From Perlucidibaca aquatica (lineage in GTDB: Bacteria > Pseudomonadota > Gammaproteobacteria > Pseudomonadales > Moraxellaceae), in the NCBI RefSeq assembly GCF_001676655.1, contig NZ_LZDB01000002.1, positions 1,488,001 through 1,552,000 on the forward strand: a stretch of DNA of 64,000 nt, in the 5' to 3' direction. The notes beneath the pieces are model-generated. The model was not told the origin of the DNA. It saw only the letters and a list, made by a program, of their open reading frames with translations, and searched no databases. Position 1 is the stretch's first letter, and every line of letters starts with the position of its first letter. Shown here in pieces: positions 25,046-34,095 of the stretch. Made by a program: the position numbers and the translations under genes.

Positions 25046-25875
25046 TGAACGAGGGCGACAGTCCGAAATCCTGGTTAAGCCGACTCACCGATGTGTGGAG
25101 CGACGAACCGGAAACGCGTGATGATCTGATTGCCGTGATCCGTGATGCTGCCAAGCGCGGCCTGATGGATGTTGAAGCGCTGCATATCATTGAGTCCACG
25201 CTGCAGGTTTCGGAGCGGCAAGTCCGCGAAATCATGATCCCGCGCGGCCAGATGGTGGCTATTCGCAGTGATGATGAATTACGTGAGTTTCTACCAGGCC
25301 TGATCGAGTCTGCACACTCTCGTTTTCCGGTGCTGGCGGCCGACAACCCCGATGAAGTGCTGGGCATTCTCTTTGCGAAAGACTTGCTAAAACTCATCCT
25401 TGATGGGCGCGACCGCATTGCCCTGAAGGATTACCTGCGCCCCGCGTTCTATGTGCCGGAGTCGACTCACCTCGACAAACTCATCCGCGAGTTCCGCAGC
25501 AAGAAGAGTCACATGGCGATTGTGGTTAACGAATACGGCGGCATTGCTGGTCTGGTTACCCTCGAAGATGCGCTGGAGCAGATCGTGGGCGAGATTGACG
25601 ACGAACACGATTACGAAGACGACGAAGACGTGCTGATTCGCGAAACCGGCCCAAAAGAATGGGTGGTGAAGGCGCTGACGCCAATTGCCGACTTTAACGA
25701 GCACTTTGGCAGCCGCTTCAACAACGACGACTTCGATACCATCGCGGGCATCGTGATCAATGGTTTTGAGCGCCTGCCGGAAAAGGATGAGCAGATCGTG
25801 TTGGAACGCTGGAAATTCACCATCCTCGCCGCGGATTCGCGCACGATACGTCTACTCAAAGTAGAACCCAGCTAA
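25045..25875 (+). CDS. corC: CorC/YbeX CBS-domain protein
   Basis: 276 residues with a short N-terminal segment, two CBS motifs (VREIMIPRGQMVAI near 67 and LRPAFYVPESTHL near 132) and a C-terminal CorC_HlyC transporter-associated domain (about 195-275). In Salmonella it is linked to cobalt/magnesium efflux with CorA; E. coli YbeX affects ribosome metabolism. The protein lacks the DUF21 membrane domain and is cytoplasmic, as in E. coli. Its ATG overlaps the ybeY stop by 1 nt. A corA gene is in the same window, at 3.4 kb. Confidence 0.94.
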   Translation: MNEGDSPKSWLSRLTDVWSDEPETRDDLIAVIRDAAKRGLMDVEALHIIESTLQVSERQVREIMIPRGQMVAIRSDDELREFLPGLIESAHSRFPVLAADNPDEVLGILFAKDLLKLILDGRDRIALKDYLRPAFYVPESTHLDKLIREFRSKKSHMAIVVNEYGGIAGLVTLEDALEQIVGEIDDEHDYEDDEDVLIRETGPKEWVVKALTPIADFNEHFGSRFNNDDFDTIAGIVINGFERLPEKDEQIVLERWKFTILAADSRTIRLLKVEPS

Positions 25876-25896
25876 CCAGCCCACGAGCCTCGCCCC

Positions 25897-27411
25897 ATGT
25901 CCCGTTTGTCTCAACTCATGCACGCCGTGCGGCCAACGCCGGCGGCATTTTGGCTGGCACTGATCGCCGGTGCGCTCATGCCCTTGGCGCTCGCCCCCTT
26001 AACGTGGTGGCCGGTAGCTCTGCTGGGCATTGGCCTGCTCGCCGACTTGCTGGAGGGCCAAAGCCCTCGCCGTGCCGCAAAAACCACCTTCCTGTTTGGC
26101 TTCGGCCTGTGGTTGCACGGGGGTAGCTGGCTGGTCGTGTCCATGCATGACTTTGGCAATACCTCATGGCCGTTGGCACTGGCGTTGTTGACCTTTGTGG
26201 CTGCCTTAATGGCGCTACTCTTTCTTCCGCTGGGTTGGCTCTATGCCCGCTTTAAATTGGACAGACTGGCCTGGCTGACCTTACCGGCGCTCCTCGTGGT
26301 GGGTGAGTGGCTGCGCAGCTGGGTACTCACGGGCTTCCCGTGGCTCATGACCGGCTATGGTTTTATCGACACCCCCATCGCGGGTTGGGCGCCCTTGTTT
26401 GGCGTGTATGGGGTGAGCTTGGCGGCCGGCATTACCGGCATTGCCCTGTTCAAGATCGTGCGGGAAGGCAAAAAGGCCTATTTGCCTTTAGTGACCTTGG
26501 GCGTGATTTGGATAGGCGGCGGCCTACTCAACCCTATCGCGTGGACTCAGGTTGACCGTAGCCAGGCCATGTCGGTCAGTTTGGTTCAGGGCAATATTCC
26601 GCAAGAGTCCAAGTGGGCGTTGGAGTGGCGCGACAAAACCGTGAAAATCTATCGCGACTTGTCTGCACAGGAGTGGGGTCGCGACATCGTGCTGTGGCCA
26701 GAAGCGGCCATCCCCATGTTTGCGCATGAGGCACAGGATGTACTCGCGGACATCGAAAATGATGCCCTTAAAAAAGGCTCAGCTTTCGTCACGGGCATCC
26801 CTTACGCCACTTGGAACAAGGAGCGCACGGGCGTGCTGTTTTACAACAGCATTGCCGCCATGGGCGATGGCTTAGGCCTGTACCACAAGCAGCAATTGGT
26901 CCCGATTGGCGAATACATTCCCTTTGAAGACTGGCTGCGCGGCGCGATTCCATTTTTTGATTTGCCCATGTCGAGCTTTACCTGGGGCCCCAGCAAGCAG
27001 GCGCCGCTACTCGTTAAGGCGCAGCCCATGGCCCCGTTTATTTGCTATGAGATTGCATACCCTGAGTTGGTTCAGCGCCTCTCTAAACCCGCGGCCTTCC
27101 TCACTACCATCAGCAATGACGGCTGGTTTGGTCGCTCCATTGGCCCAGATCAACATTTTGAAATGGTGCGTATGCGCGCTAAGGAAACCGGGCGCTATAT
27201 TCTTCGCGGCACGAATAACGGCATCACGGCCATTATTAACGACCAAGGCAAAGTAGTGACTCAGGCGCCACGTTTCGTTACCGCCGTGCTTCGTGGCGAG
27301 GTCTATCCCGCGCAAGGCTTCACCTTCTGGCAACGCTTCGGTGTGCAGCCGATTTTGGCCCTGTGCGCCCTCTTATTGGTCGCGGGCCTGCTAGTCAGTC
27401 GCCGCCGCTAA
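25897..27411 (+). CDS. lnt: Apolipoprotein N-acyltransferase Lnt
   Basis: 504-residue inner-membrane enzyme that adds the third acyl chain to lipoproteins so that they can be sorted by Lol. About six N-terminal membrane helices (residues 15-205) lead into a periplasmic nitrilase-like domain with the Glu-Lys-Cys triad at about E269 (WPEAAIP), K331 (YHKQQLVP) and C383 (FICYEIAYP), followed by a final helix near 480-500. E. coli Lnt has the triad at 267, 335 and 387. 21 nt after corC, last in the operon, and its 3' end overlaps the convergent COG0523 gene by 21 nt. Confidence 0.96.
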   Translation: MSRLSQLMHAVRPTPAAFWLALIAGALMPLALAPLTWWPVALLGIGLLADLLEGQSPRRAAKTTFLFGFGLWLHGGSWLVVSMHDFGNTSWPLALALLTFVAALMALLFLPLGWLYARFKLDRLAWLTLPALLVVGEWLRSWVLTGFPWLMTGYGFIDTPIAGWAPLFGVYGVSLAAGITGIALFKIVREGKKAYLPLVTLGVIWIGGGLLNPIAWTQVDRSQAMSVSLVQGNIPQESKWALEWRDKTVKIYRDLSAQEWGRDIVLWPEAAIPMFAHEAQDVLADIENDALKKGSAFVTGIPYATWNKERTGVLFYNSIAAMGDGLGLYHKQQLVPIGEYIPFEDWLRGAIPFFDLPMSSFTWGPSKQAPLLVKAQPMAPFICYEIAYPELVQRLSKPAAFLTTISNDGWFGRSIGPDQHFEMVRMRAKETGRYILRGTNNGITAIINDQGKVVTQAPRFVTAVLRGEVYPAQGFTFWQRFGVQPILALCALLLVAGLLVSRRR

Positions 27412-28386
27412 GTCTGACTCGCTGATGACTCGACAGGCCAGTAAAGCCTGTTCGAGCTCCGGCCAATCCAGCTCGCTTAAGCTGATGATTTCCACACGAT
27501 TATCCGCGCGATACTCTGAGCTTTTAATGCTCAGATCCTGTCCGGTCGCATTAAAGAAAACCCAACCTTGATCGGTGTGGAATACCCCCTTAACGCGCTC
27601 TGCCACTCGCCACGACAATAAGATGGTGAGTAAAGGGTCGTGCTGGAACTGCCAGCTTGGGGGGAAAATCCAGCCGCCCACGGCTTGGCCCTGGCGCTGC
27701 TCGTGGTAGTGAAATGGCGGTGTTTGCGGTGGCAGCTCCACGGCTTGGGCTGAAGCTGCTGGCCGCAAATGCAGCAGAGAGCGTCGCACGGTGACGGGTG
27801 TTTTCAGCGGCGCATCCAACCACGCCAAGGCTACCTGCCCCGGCTGTGCAAATTGCAGCGGCTTTTGGCGTTGCTCAGCCAGCGCAATGGCCTGCTCGCG
27901 AGCGTCGTCACTAAGCACGTCCGCCTTGGTAAACACCAATACGTCGGCCACATCGATCTGCGCGTTAAACACCTCATGTTCGGTAAAGCGCGGCTCACTG
28001 AGCTGCCTCGCGTCAATGGCGCAGAGCGTTGCGGCGGGCTTCAAATAAGCCTGCCAATGCGGCTCACGCAACATCTGCAAGAGTTCACTGGGATGCCCCA
28101 GACCCGTCGGTTCAATGAGTAAGCGCGTGATGCCGGGCTCGGCAATGACCTGGCCCAAAGCAATTTGCAGGGGAAGATTTTGCGTGCAGCAGATACAACC
28201 ACCGGGAACTTCTCTTAGCCACACACCAGACTTCGCCCAGGCCACCTGATCAATACCTATTTGACCAAACTCATTCACAATAATGGCCCAGCGCTCATTA
28301 GCGGGCTTAAGAGCCAGCAGCGCCGAAATTAAGGTGGTTTTACCGGCGCCTAAAAAGCCAGTGATGACCTGGGTGGCAATCGTCAT
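27391..28386 (-). CDS. COG0523 GTPase (CobW/YjiA-type metal chaperone)
   Basis: 331 residues. Walker A GFLGAGKT at 10-17, the metal-binding motif GGCICC (C64, C66, C67) on switch I, Walker B IEPTGLGHP near 107, and the guanine-specificity motif TKAD near 155, followed by the CobW C-terminal domain. These G3E GTPases supply zinc, cobalt or nickel to client enzymes. It lacks the His-rich linker of some members and has no visible Zur box upstream, unlike the second COG0523 gene at 29.4 kb. It resembles YjiA. The metal and client cannot be assigned. Convergent with lnt. Confidence 0.88.
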   Translation of the reverse strand: MTIATQVITGFLGAGKTTLISALLALKPANERWAIIVNEFGQIGIDQVAWAKSGVWLREVPGGCICCTQNLPLQIALGQVIAEPGITRLLIEPTGLGHPSELLQMLREPHWQAYLKPAATLCAIDARQLSEPRFTEHEVFNAQIDVADVLVFTKADVLSDDAREQAIALAEQRQKPLQFAQPGQVALAWLDAPLKTPVTVRRSLLHLRPAASAQAVELPPQTPPFHYHEQRQGQAVGGWIFPPSWQFQHDPLLTILLSWRVAERVKGVFHTDQGWVFFNATGQDLSIKSSEYRADNRVEIISLSELDWPELEQALLACRVISESDLAAATD

Positions 28387-28495
28387 ATCACCCTTCTGAG
28401 TTCTGCATGTGTAAACATCACGCCCTGTCCCCTTCCCTATTTTCTCTGGCTGTCGCTAGACTGGCCTCATTCTAAAACGCCAAAGCGAAGACGCC

Positions 28496-29437
28496 ATGAA
28501 TATTCTGCTCACCGGAGGCACCGGCTTTATCGGCAGCCTGTTGTTACCAACGCTGCTTAACCCCAGCGAATACGGCGCTAGCCATCGCGTTACCGTGCTA
28601 ACGCGTCGCCCCGCAAAATTCGCGGTGAAGCATCAGGATGCCATTATTGCCGGCCACCTTCGTGTCATTGGCACCCTTGCGGAACTGACCCCCGAAGACC
28701 GTTACGACGCCGTGATTAACCTTGCGGGCGAAGGCATTGCCGACAAGCCGTGGACCAGCCAACGCAAGCGCGATTTGTATGACAGCCGGTTCACGCTCAC
28801 CGAGTCTCTGGTGACATGGATCGCCAGCGCGAAATCCAAACCCGCCGTGCTCATTTCTGGCTCCGCCATAGGCTGGTACGGCAGCCAAGGCGATAAAGTG
28901 TTGGAAGAAGGTGCCTTACCTCATGTCGAATATGTCCACGAACTCTGCCAGAGCTGGGAGCGTGCTGCAGCCGCAGCCGAAGCCCACGGCGTGCGCGTTT
29001 GCCTTCTGCGAACCGGGGTTGTTGTGGGTGCCGGCGGTGGCTTTTTACGAAAGCTACTGCCGCTCTTTGGCTTAGGCATCGCGGGCCCCTTAGGCACCGG
29101 CCAGCAATACCTGTCGTGGGTATCGCTGACCGATATCGTGCAGATTATCTTGCGATTACTTCACGATACGTCGCTCAACGGTGCGTTCAATGCCACGGGG
29201 CCTCGGCCTGTTACCAATGCCGAGTTCACGCAAACGCTGGCAAAGCTGCTTCGCCGCCCCGCATTTATTCGATTGCCCGCCAGCGTGCTGAAATTGGCCA
29301 TGGGCGAAATGTCTACGCTGCTGCTAGACGGCCAGCGCGTTATCCCTAGCCGCCTGCTGCAGGCAGGCTATGAGTTTCGCCAAGCGAGTCTAGAAGAGGC
29401 TCTGCGCGCCGCACTCGGGCAGCGCAGAACCCCATAA
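28496..29437 (+). CDS. TIGR01777-family NAD(P)-dependent epimerase (YfcH-like)
   Basis: 313 residues of the atypical short-chain dehydrogenase subgroup SDR39U1. The N-terminal nucleotide-binding motif TGGTGFIGS is at 6-14, the NLAGEGI segment near residue 77, and a SGSAIGWYG motif near 120 with the active-site tyrosine region. E. coli YfcH is 297 residues. Cofactor preference is usually NADPH and the substrate is unknown. It sits alone between two divergent/convergent COG0523 genes, separated from the second by 9 nt at the 3' end. Confidence 0.9.
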   Translation: MNILLTGGTGFIGSLLLPTLLNPSEYGASHRVTVLTRRPAKFAVKHQDAIIAGHLRVIGTLAELTPEDRYDAVINLAGEGIADKPWTSQRKRDLYDSRFTLTESLVTWIASAKSKPAVLISGSAIGWYGSQGDKVLEEGALPHVEYVHELCQSWERAAAAAEAHGVRVCLLRTGVVVGAGGGFLRKLLPLFGLGIAGPLGTGQQYLSWVSLTDIVQIILRLLHDTSLNGAFNATGPRPVTNAEFTQTLAKLLRRPAFIRLPASVLKLAMGEMSTLLLDGQRVIPSRLLQAGYEFRQASLEEALRAALGQRRTP

Positions 29438-29446
29438 CCCTCGCAC

Positions 29447-30667
29447 TCAGCTCGGCTTTTTTAACAGCCATTGCGGGAAGGGGTCCGACAGCGCAGCCCA
29501 GGCTTCGGGCCCCATCTGCATTTCAGCATCGGTGAGTAGGCAGGCATCAAGTATATCTATGGCATTTTTCGTATCCAACGACTGGCCAATAAACACGATC
29601 TCTTGTCGGCAATCGCCTACCTCAGCATCCCACTCGGCCAAGATTGCTTCGCGCGAGGCCTCGTCTTCCGGCCAGTGCTCCGGCGCGACCGAGGCCCACC
29701 AATGACCTGCCGCACCGTAATGCAAAATCCCGCCAGCCTGTGCAATCTCACCCGCTGCTTCATAACGGCTGGCGAGCCAGAATAAGCCCTTACTGCGTAG
29801 CAAGCGTCCACCGCCCGGCCACGGGGTGTGAAGAAATTGCCAAAAGCGCTCGGGGTGAAATGGGCGGCGCGCTCGGTACACAAACGACTCAATGCCATAC
29901 GCCTCTGACTCCGGCACATGCTCGCCACGCAGCTCAGCCAACCAACCTGCCGACTGGCTAGCTTGCTCAAAATCAAACAAGCCCGTGTTAAAGACTGCGT
30001 CGTTATCTACCCGACCTTGCTCAATCGGAATGATGCGGGCGCTACGATTTAAGTGCCTTAGCACGGCCATCAAGGCCTTTAAGTCATCTGGAGACACCAA
30101 GTCGGTTTTATTCACCAAGATGATATTGGCAAACTCGACTTGCTCCGTGAGCAGGTTGCTCACATTGCGAATGTCCTCATCATCGGTGGTCGCGCCGACG
30201 TCGAGGAGCGTATTGGCCGCCAAGTATTCCTGTGGAAATGACAGGGCATCGACGACGGTCACTAAGGTGTCGAGTCGCGCTAAGTCCGACAGCGAAACAC
30301 CGAGTTCATCCCGGAACGTAAATGTTTCAGCCACGGGCAAAGGCTCCGAAATACCGGACGATTCAATCAAGACATAATCAAAGCGCCCAGCCTTGGCCAG
30401 CTCCGCCACCTCAATCAACAGGTCCTCGCGCAAGGTGCAGCAAATGCAGCCGTTAGACATTTCGACCAGTCGCTCCTGCCCCTGATGCAATGCCCCCTGC
30501 TCTCGAATCAAGCGAGCATCAATATTGATTTCATTCATGTCGTTGACGATCACCGCCAAGCGCAGCGAGCGCTGCTGTTCAAGCAGATGCTTAAGCACGG
30601 TGGTTTTGCCCGCGCCTAAGAATCCAGACAACACGGTAACGGGCAAACGACTATCTGAAGGCTGCAT
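29447..30667 (-). CDS. COG0523 zinc metallochaperone GTPase (ZigA-like)
   Basis: 406 residues. Walker A GFLGAGKT at 15-22, metal site [12 protein letters not shown] (C74, C76, C77), Walker [10 protein letters not shown] near 105, and the specificity motif NKTD near 185, followed by a CobW C-terminal domain that includes WRF-type elements and an acidic region. It is the size of YciC/ZigA/ZagA proteins that are induced by zinc starvation. A Zur-like palindrome lies 15-38 nt upstream of its ATG, strongly suggesting zinc control. The client protein is unknown. An enlarged version relative to the other COG0523 gene at 27.4 kb. Confidence 0.9.
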   Translation of the reverse strand: MQPSDSRLPVTVLSGFLGAGKTTVLKHLLEQQRSLRLAVIVNDMNEINIDARLIREQGALHQGQERLVEMSNGCICCTLREDLLIEVAELAKAGRFDYVLIESSGISEPLPVAETFTFRDELGVSLSDLARLDTLVTVVDALSFPQEYLAANTLLDVGATTDDEDIRNVSNLLTEQVEFANIILVNKTDLVSPDDLKALMAVLRHLNRSARIIPIEQGRVDNDAVFNTGLFDFEQASQSAGWLAELRGEHVPESEAYGIESFVYRARRPFHPERFWQFLHTPWPGGGRLLRSKGLFWLASRYEAAGEIAQAGGILHYGAAGHWWASVAPEHWPEDEASREAILAEWDAEVGDCRQEIVFIGQSLDTKNAIDILDACLLTDAEMQMGPEAWAALSDPFPQWLLKKPS

Positions 30668-30681
30668 GCACTTCTCCGGTA

Positions 30682-30705
30682 GATATTGTTACCTTATAAC
30701 ATATC
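30682..30705. promoter_or_regulatory. Zur-box-like operator
   Basis: A near-palindrome with left arm GATATTGTTA, a 3-nt centre and right arm TATAACATATC. The core TGTTA-N3-TATAACA matches the gammaproteobacterial Zur box (TGTTATANTATAACA type). It lies 15 nt upstream of the ZigA-like gene, on the template side, where Zur with zinc would repress. This is sequence-based; no Zur gene is in the window. Confidence 0.7.
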
Positions 30706-30833
30706 ACATCTGACCTGATTTTTCCGCGTTCATTGCACCAGTTGCGTCAACGCGCACCCCCTCATAGCGTCTGTTTATGCTCAACGTACCCACACGCGTG
30801 CTAAGGTTTCGCTATTACACACTGAGGTTCACC

Positions 30834-32150
30834 ATGCGGCTCGCCACTATCTGCCTCCTACTTACATCGAGCCTAAGCTGGGCCACTGCCCCCGCACCCC
30901 TGTCGCCTCCGGCCGAGATGAACCTGGCTCAATTTATTGATCGTAGTCTCAGTGCTAATCCGGACACGCGCGCGGCCTGGCAACGCAGCCGCAGTCAAAT
31001 CGAGCGTGTCGGCATCGCTCGCTCGGCCTATTACCCCACCCTGGATGCCACTGCCAGCATCGGCGAGTCGTTCGGCGATAGCGCACTGCCCGGCGCTGAT
31101 CCGCAAACGCGTTTAGCCTTGAGTAGTCAGTGGCTACTCTGGGATTTTGGCGGCCGACGCGCCAATCTCGACAGTACCCAGCAAACCTTGGCGGCCTTAC
31201 AAGCCAATCAAGATCGCCTGAGTCAATTGGTGGCTCTAAACGCCGTGCAAAGTTGGTTCAATCACCTCAGTGCAGGGGCACGCGTCACGGCTGCAGCCAG
31301 TTCACTACAAGCCGCCGAAGAAACCGCGAAAGCCGCACGCCAGCGTCAGCAAATCGGTGTAGCCACGCGGGAAGATGAACTCCAAGCGGAAACCGCCTTA
31401 GCACAGGCGCGACTGATACTGATTCAACGCGAAGGCGAACTTGCTGCCAGTGCGGGCCAGTTAGCGATAGTGGCGGGATACCCGGCAGACACGGTGATTC
31501 GCCTGGATTTTCGTGAGCAGGAATTAGACTTGTTAAGGCAACAAGCAAGCGCTCAGCCTCCCCAGCTTTCACAGCTGATGACGCTCGCGCAAACGCGTCG
31601 GCCTGACCTTATTGCGCAGCAGCGACGCTTGGACGCGAGTCAGTCCGAGCTGGATCGCATTGCCGCTCAGGCTAGGCCCTCGCTCACACTCAGTGCCACC
31701 ACCGCCAGCGACCGCAATGAACTCAGCCAACGCGACGGTGGGCAGCTGGCACTCACCGCGACGCTCCCGCTATTTACCGGCTTTCAGCAACGCCATCTAA
31801 ACGCCTTGGCCGCCTCGCAACGCACCGAGCAAGACATTGAGTTAACGCGAATTCAGCAGCAGGTGAGCTTAGATGTTTGGTTAGCGTGGCAGCAATTGAA
31901 CACCGCACGAGCGCGTATCGATGCCACCGACAGTCTGCTCACGGCCGCCACGGAATCGAATCGTGCCGCCCTCGCCCGCTATCGCGCCGGACTCGGGAAT
32001 TTACTCAATGTGCTGACGGCGCAAAGCAACCTGGCTGAAGCGCAACAACAACACGCAACCTCTCGATTTGATTTTGCCAGTGCCCGCCTGTCGTTGGCGC
32101 AAGCCAGTGGCTTACTGGTGCGCGACGCCACTTTGGAGATGCATCCATGA
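30834..32150 (+). CDS. TolC-family outer-membrane channel
   Basis: 438 residues. A signal peptide ends near WATA (residue 19). The outer membrane efflux protein repeats follow: two copies of the long helical coiled-coil region (ARSAYYPTLDATASIG..., then QARPSLTLSATTASD...), with the typical LSVLTAQ-like ending LGNLLNVLTAQSNLAEAQQQHATSRFDF near residue 390. It forms a trimeric channel-tunnel with the MacA-like adaptor. The ATG at 30834 was chosen since it gives the signal peptide and is preceded by GAGG. First gene of a four-gene export operon, overlapping the next by 4 nt. Confidence 0.92.
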   Translation: MRLATICLLLTSSLSWATAPAPLSPPAEMNLAQFIDRSLSANPDTRAAWQRSRSQIERVGIARSAYYPTLDATASIGESFGDSALPGADPQTRLALSSQWLLWDFGGRRANLDSTQQTLAALQANQDRLSQLVALNAVQSWFNHLSAGARVTAAASSLQAAEETAKAARQRQQIGVATREDELQAETALAQARLILIQREGELAASAGQLAIVAGYPADTVIRLDFREQELDLLRQQASAQPPQLSQLMTLAQTRRPDLIAQQRRLDASQSELDRIAAQARPSLTLSATTASDRNELSQRDGGQLALTATLPLFTGFQQRHLNALAASQRTEQDIELTRIQQQVSLDVWLAWQQLNTARARIDATDSLLTAATESNRAALARYRAGLGNLLNVLTAQSNLAEAQQQHATSRFDFASARLSLAQASGLLVRDATLEMHP

Positions 32151-33349
32151 TCGCTTTAACGCCGGCTCGCCGACGCTGGTTAGGCGCAAGCCTTGTCGTT
32201 TTCCTGGTGCTCGCCATCGGGCTAAAAGCCTGTGGCGGGGGCGATGATGGTCTGCGTTATCGCAGCGAAGCCGTCGATCGCGGTGACATTTCGCAGCGCG
32301 TCGCCGCCAACGGCCAACTCAGCCCGGTCACGCTGGTGTCGGTAGGCACACAGGTATCCGGCATCGTGCGTTCCTATAGCGCCGACTTTAATGATCGTGT
32401 GGAGGCCGGCCAGATACTGATGCAGCTCGATGACGACCTCTTGCAAGCACAGCTCACGCAATCGCGCGCCAACCTCACCAGTGCCCAAGCCTCCCTCGCC
32501 CTGGCACAAAGCAACTGGTCACGCATACAGCCCTTGGCTAAAGAAGGCTTTGCCTCCTCGCAGGAGTTAGATCAAAGCCGGCAAGCCCTGCGCGAAGCCG
32601 AGGCCCGTGTCGCGCAGACCCGTGCGCAAGTGCAACGCGATCACGTCAACCTCAGCTACTCCGTGATTCGTTCGCCGGTCTCTGGCGTGGTGGTACTGCG
32701 TGCAGTGGATGTTGGCCAAACCGTGGCCGCCAGCTTTCAGACGCCCGAGCTGTATAAAATCGCCAAAGATCTGCGTGAAATGGTGATTGATGCCTACTTT
32801 ACCGAGTCCGACATTGGCGACATTCGCGTGGGTCAGGCCGCGCAATTTCGCGTTGATGCCTACCCCAATCGCAACTTTGATGGCGTGGTAAAACAAGTTC
32901 GGCTCAACCCGAAAACTGAACAAAACGTCGTGACCTATGCCGTTGTCATTGCCGTGGAAAACCCCGATCAAATCCTGTTACCGGGCATGACGGCCTACGT
33001 CACCATTAACACCCAAAGCAAAAAAAATGTTTTGCGTGTACCTACCGCTGCCCTGCGCTTTCGTCCTCCAGAAAATGCCAAGTTAGTGCCGCAGGACAAC
33101 GCTGAGCCAGCCAAGGCTGCCGACACCAAACCCTCACCCAAAGCACGCGGCACGCGCCAGCAGGGCAAAGTGTGGATTCACACGCCGGAGGGCTTAAAAG
33201 CCGTCCGTGTTCGCCTTGGCATTACCGACCGTCAGTTCACCGAAATTACCGGTGGCACGCTAACCGTTGGCGACAAGGTGGTGATTGAACAGGCGCTTAG
33301 CTCGGAAGAAATCGCCAAAAAGGGCATGAAATTCCGGATGAATGATTGA
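32147..33349 (+). CDS. macA: MacA-like efflux adaptor (HlyD family)
   Basis: 400 residues. One N-terminal membrane anchor (residues 12-28, LGASLVVFLVLAIGLKA) precedes the periplasmic domain: lipoyl half VSGIVRSYSADFNDRVEAGQILMQLDDDLL, alpha-helical hairpin with VAQTRAQVQRDHVNLSYSVIRSP, second lipoyl half and beta-barrel, and a Pro/Lys-rich insertion (about 310-335) before the C-terminal domain. MacA docks to a MacB ABC pump and TolC. It overlaps the TolC stop as ATGA and the ABC ATPase by 1 nt. Symbol is by family; the substrate is not determined. Confidence 0.9.
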   Translation: MIALTPARRRWLGASLVVFLVLAIGLKACGGGDDGLRYRSEAVDRGDISQRVAANGQLSPVTLVSVGTQVSGIVRSYSADFNDRVEAGQILMQLDDDLLQAQLTQSRANLTSAQASLALAQSNWSRIQPLAKEGFASSQELDQSRQALREAEARVAQTRAQVQRDHVNLSYSVIRSPVSGVVVLRAVDVGQTVAASFQTPELYKIAKDLREMVIDAYFTESDIGDIRVGQAAQFRVDAYPNRNFDGVVKQVRLNPKTEQNVVTYAVVIAVENPDQILLPGMTAYVTINTQSKKNVLRVPTAALRFRPPENAKLVPQDNAEPAKAADTKPSPKARGTRQQGKVWIHTPEGLKAVRVRLGITDRQFTEITGGTLTVGDKVVIEQALSSEEIAKKGMKFRMND

Positions 33350-34095
33350 TGACCATCGTCATCCGACTGCAAGGCTTGGTAAAGGACTATCCCAGTGGGC
33401 TGGGGCCGGTGCGTATTCTGCATGGCATTGACTTGCTCATCGAGGCTGGCGAATTTGTGGCGGTGATGGGGCCCTCTGGCTCCGGCAAATCCACTCTCAT
33501 GAATATTCTGGGCTGTCTCGACAGTGCCAGTGGCGGCGACTTTGCGCTGGCAGGTCAAACAGTTAATACACTCGACACCAATGCCTTGGCCGATCTTCGT
33601 AACCGCTACATTGGCTTTGTTTTTCAGGGCTTCAATTTATTGCCGCGCAGCACGCTGCTAGACAACGTGGCGCTGCCGCTGATTTATGCCGGCGTGCCCC
33701 TCGCTGAACGCAAACAACGCGCTGCCGACATGCTCGCCAAAGTCGGCTTGGGTCAGCGCCTAAACGCCCTACCCGGGCAAATCTCCGGAGGTCAGCAACA
33801 GCGTGTCGCCATCGCTCGCGCGCTGGTGAATCGGCCCGCCCTGATTCTGGCCGACGAACCCACCGGCAACCTCGACACGCACACCAGCGACGAGATCATG
33901 CAGCTGTTTAAACGCCTTAATCAGGATGAAGGCATCACCTTGGTCTTAGTCACCCATGAGCCGGATATTGCGGCACATGCCTCGCGCTTAATTCGACTCG
34001 TGGATGGCCACAAGGCGTGGGATGGCGACACCGCCACAGGCCTTATGGCGGCATCGCACAGCAGCACGATGCTAACTGAGGGCAGCACGCCATGA
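33349..34095 (+). CDS. MacB-type ABC transporter ATP-binding protein
   Basis: 248 residues. Walker [10 protein letters not shown] at about 43-51, the LolD/MacB-type Q-loop FQGFNLLPR, the ABC signature SGGQQQR near 145, Walker [13 protein letters not shown] near 165, and the H-loop VTHEP near 205. E. coli MacB carries ATPase and permease in one chain; here they are two overlapping genes, as in many relatives. The ATG at 33349 overlaps the adaptor stop; a TTG one codon earlier is possible. The last 15-20 residues are Ser/Thr-rich and not conserved. Confidence 0.94.
   Translation: MTIVIRLQGLVKDYPSGLGPVRILHGIDLLIEAGEFVAVMGPSGSGKSTLMNILGCLDSASGGDFALAGQTVNTLDTNALADLRNRYIGFVFQGFNLLPRSTLLDNVALPLIYAGVPLAERKQRAADMLAKVGLGQRLNALPGQISGGQQQRVAIARALVNRPALILADEPTGNLDTHTSDEIMQLFKRLNQDEGITLVLVTHEPDIAAHASRLIRLVDGHKAWDGDTATGLMAASHSSTMLTEGSTP

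Noticed and set aside
28387-28495. Zur box upstream of the first COG0523 gene
   Set aside because: TGATGTTTACACATGCA there has no palindrome of the Zur type.
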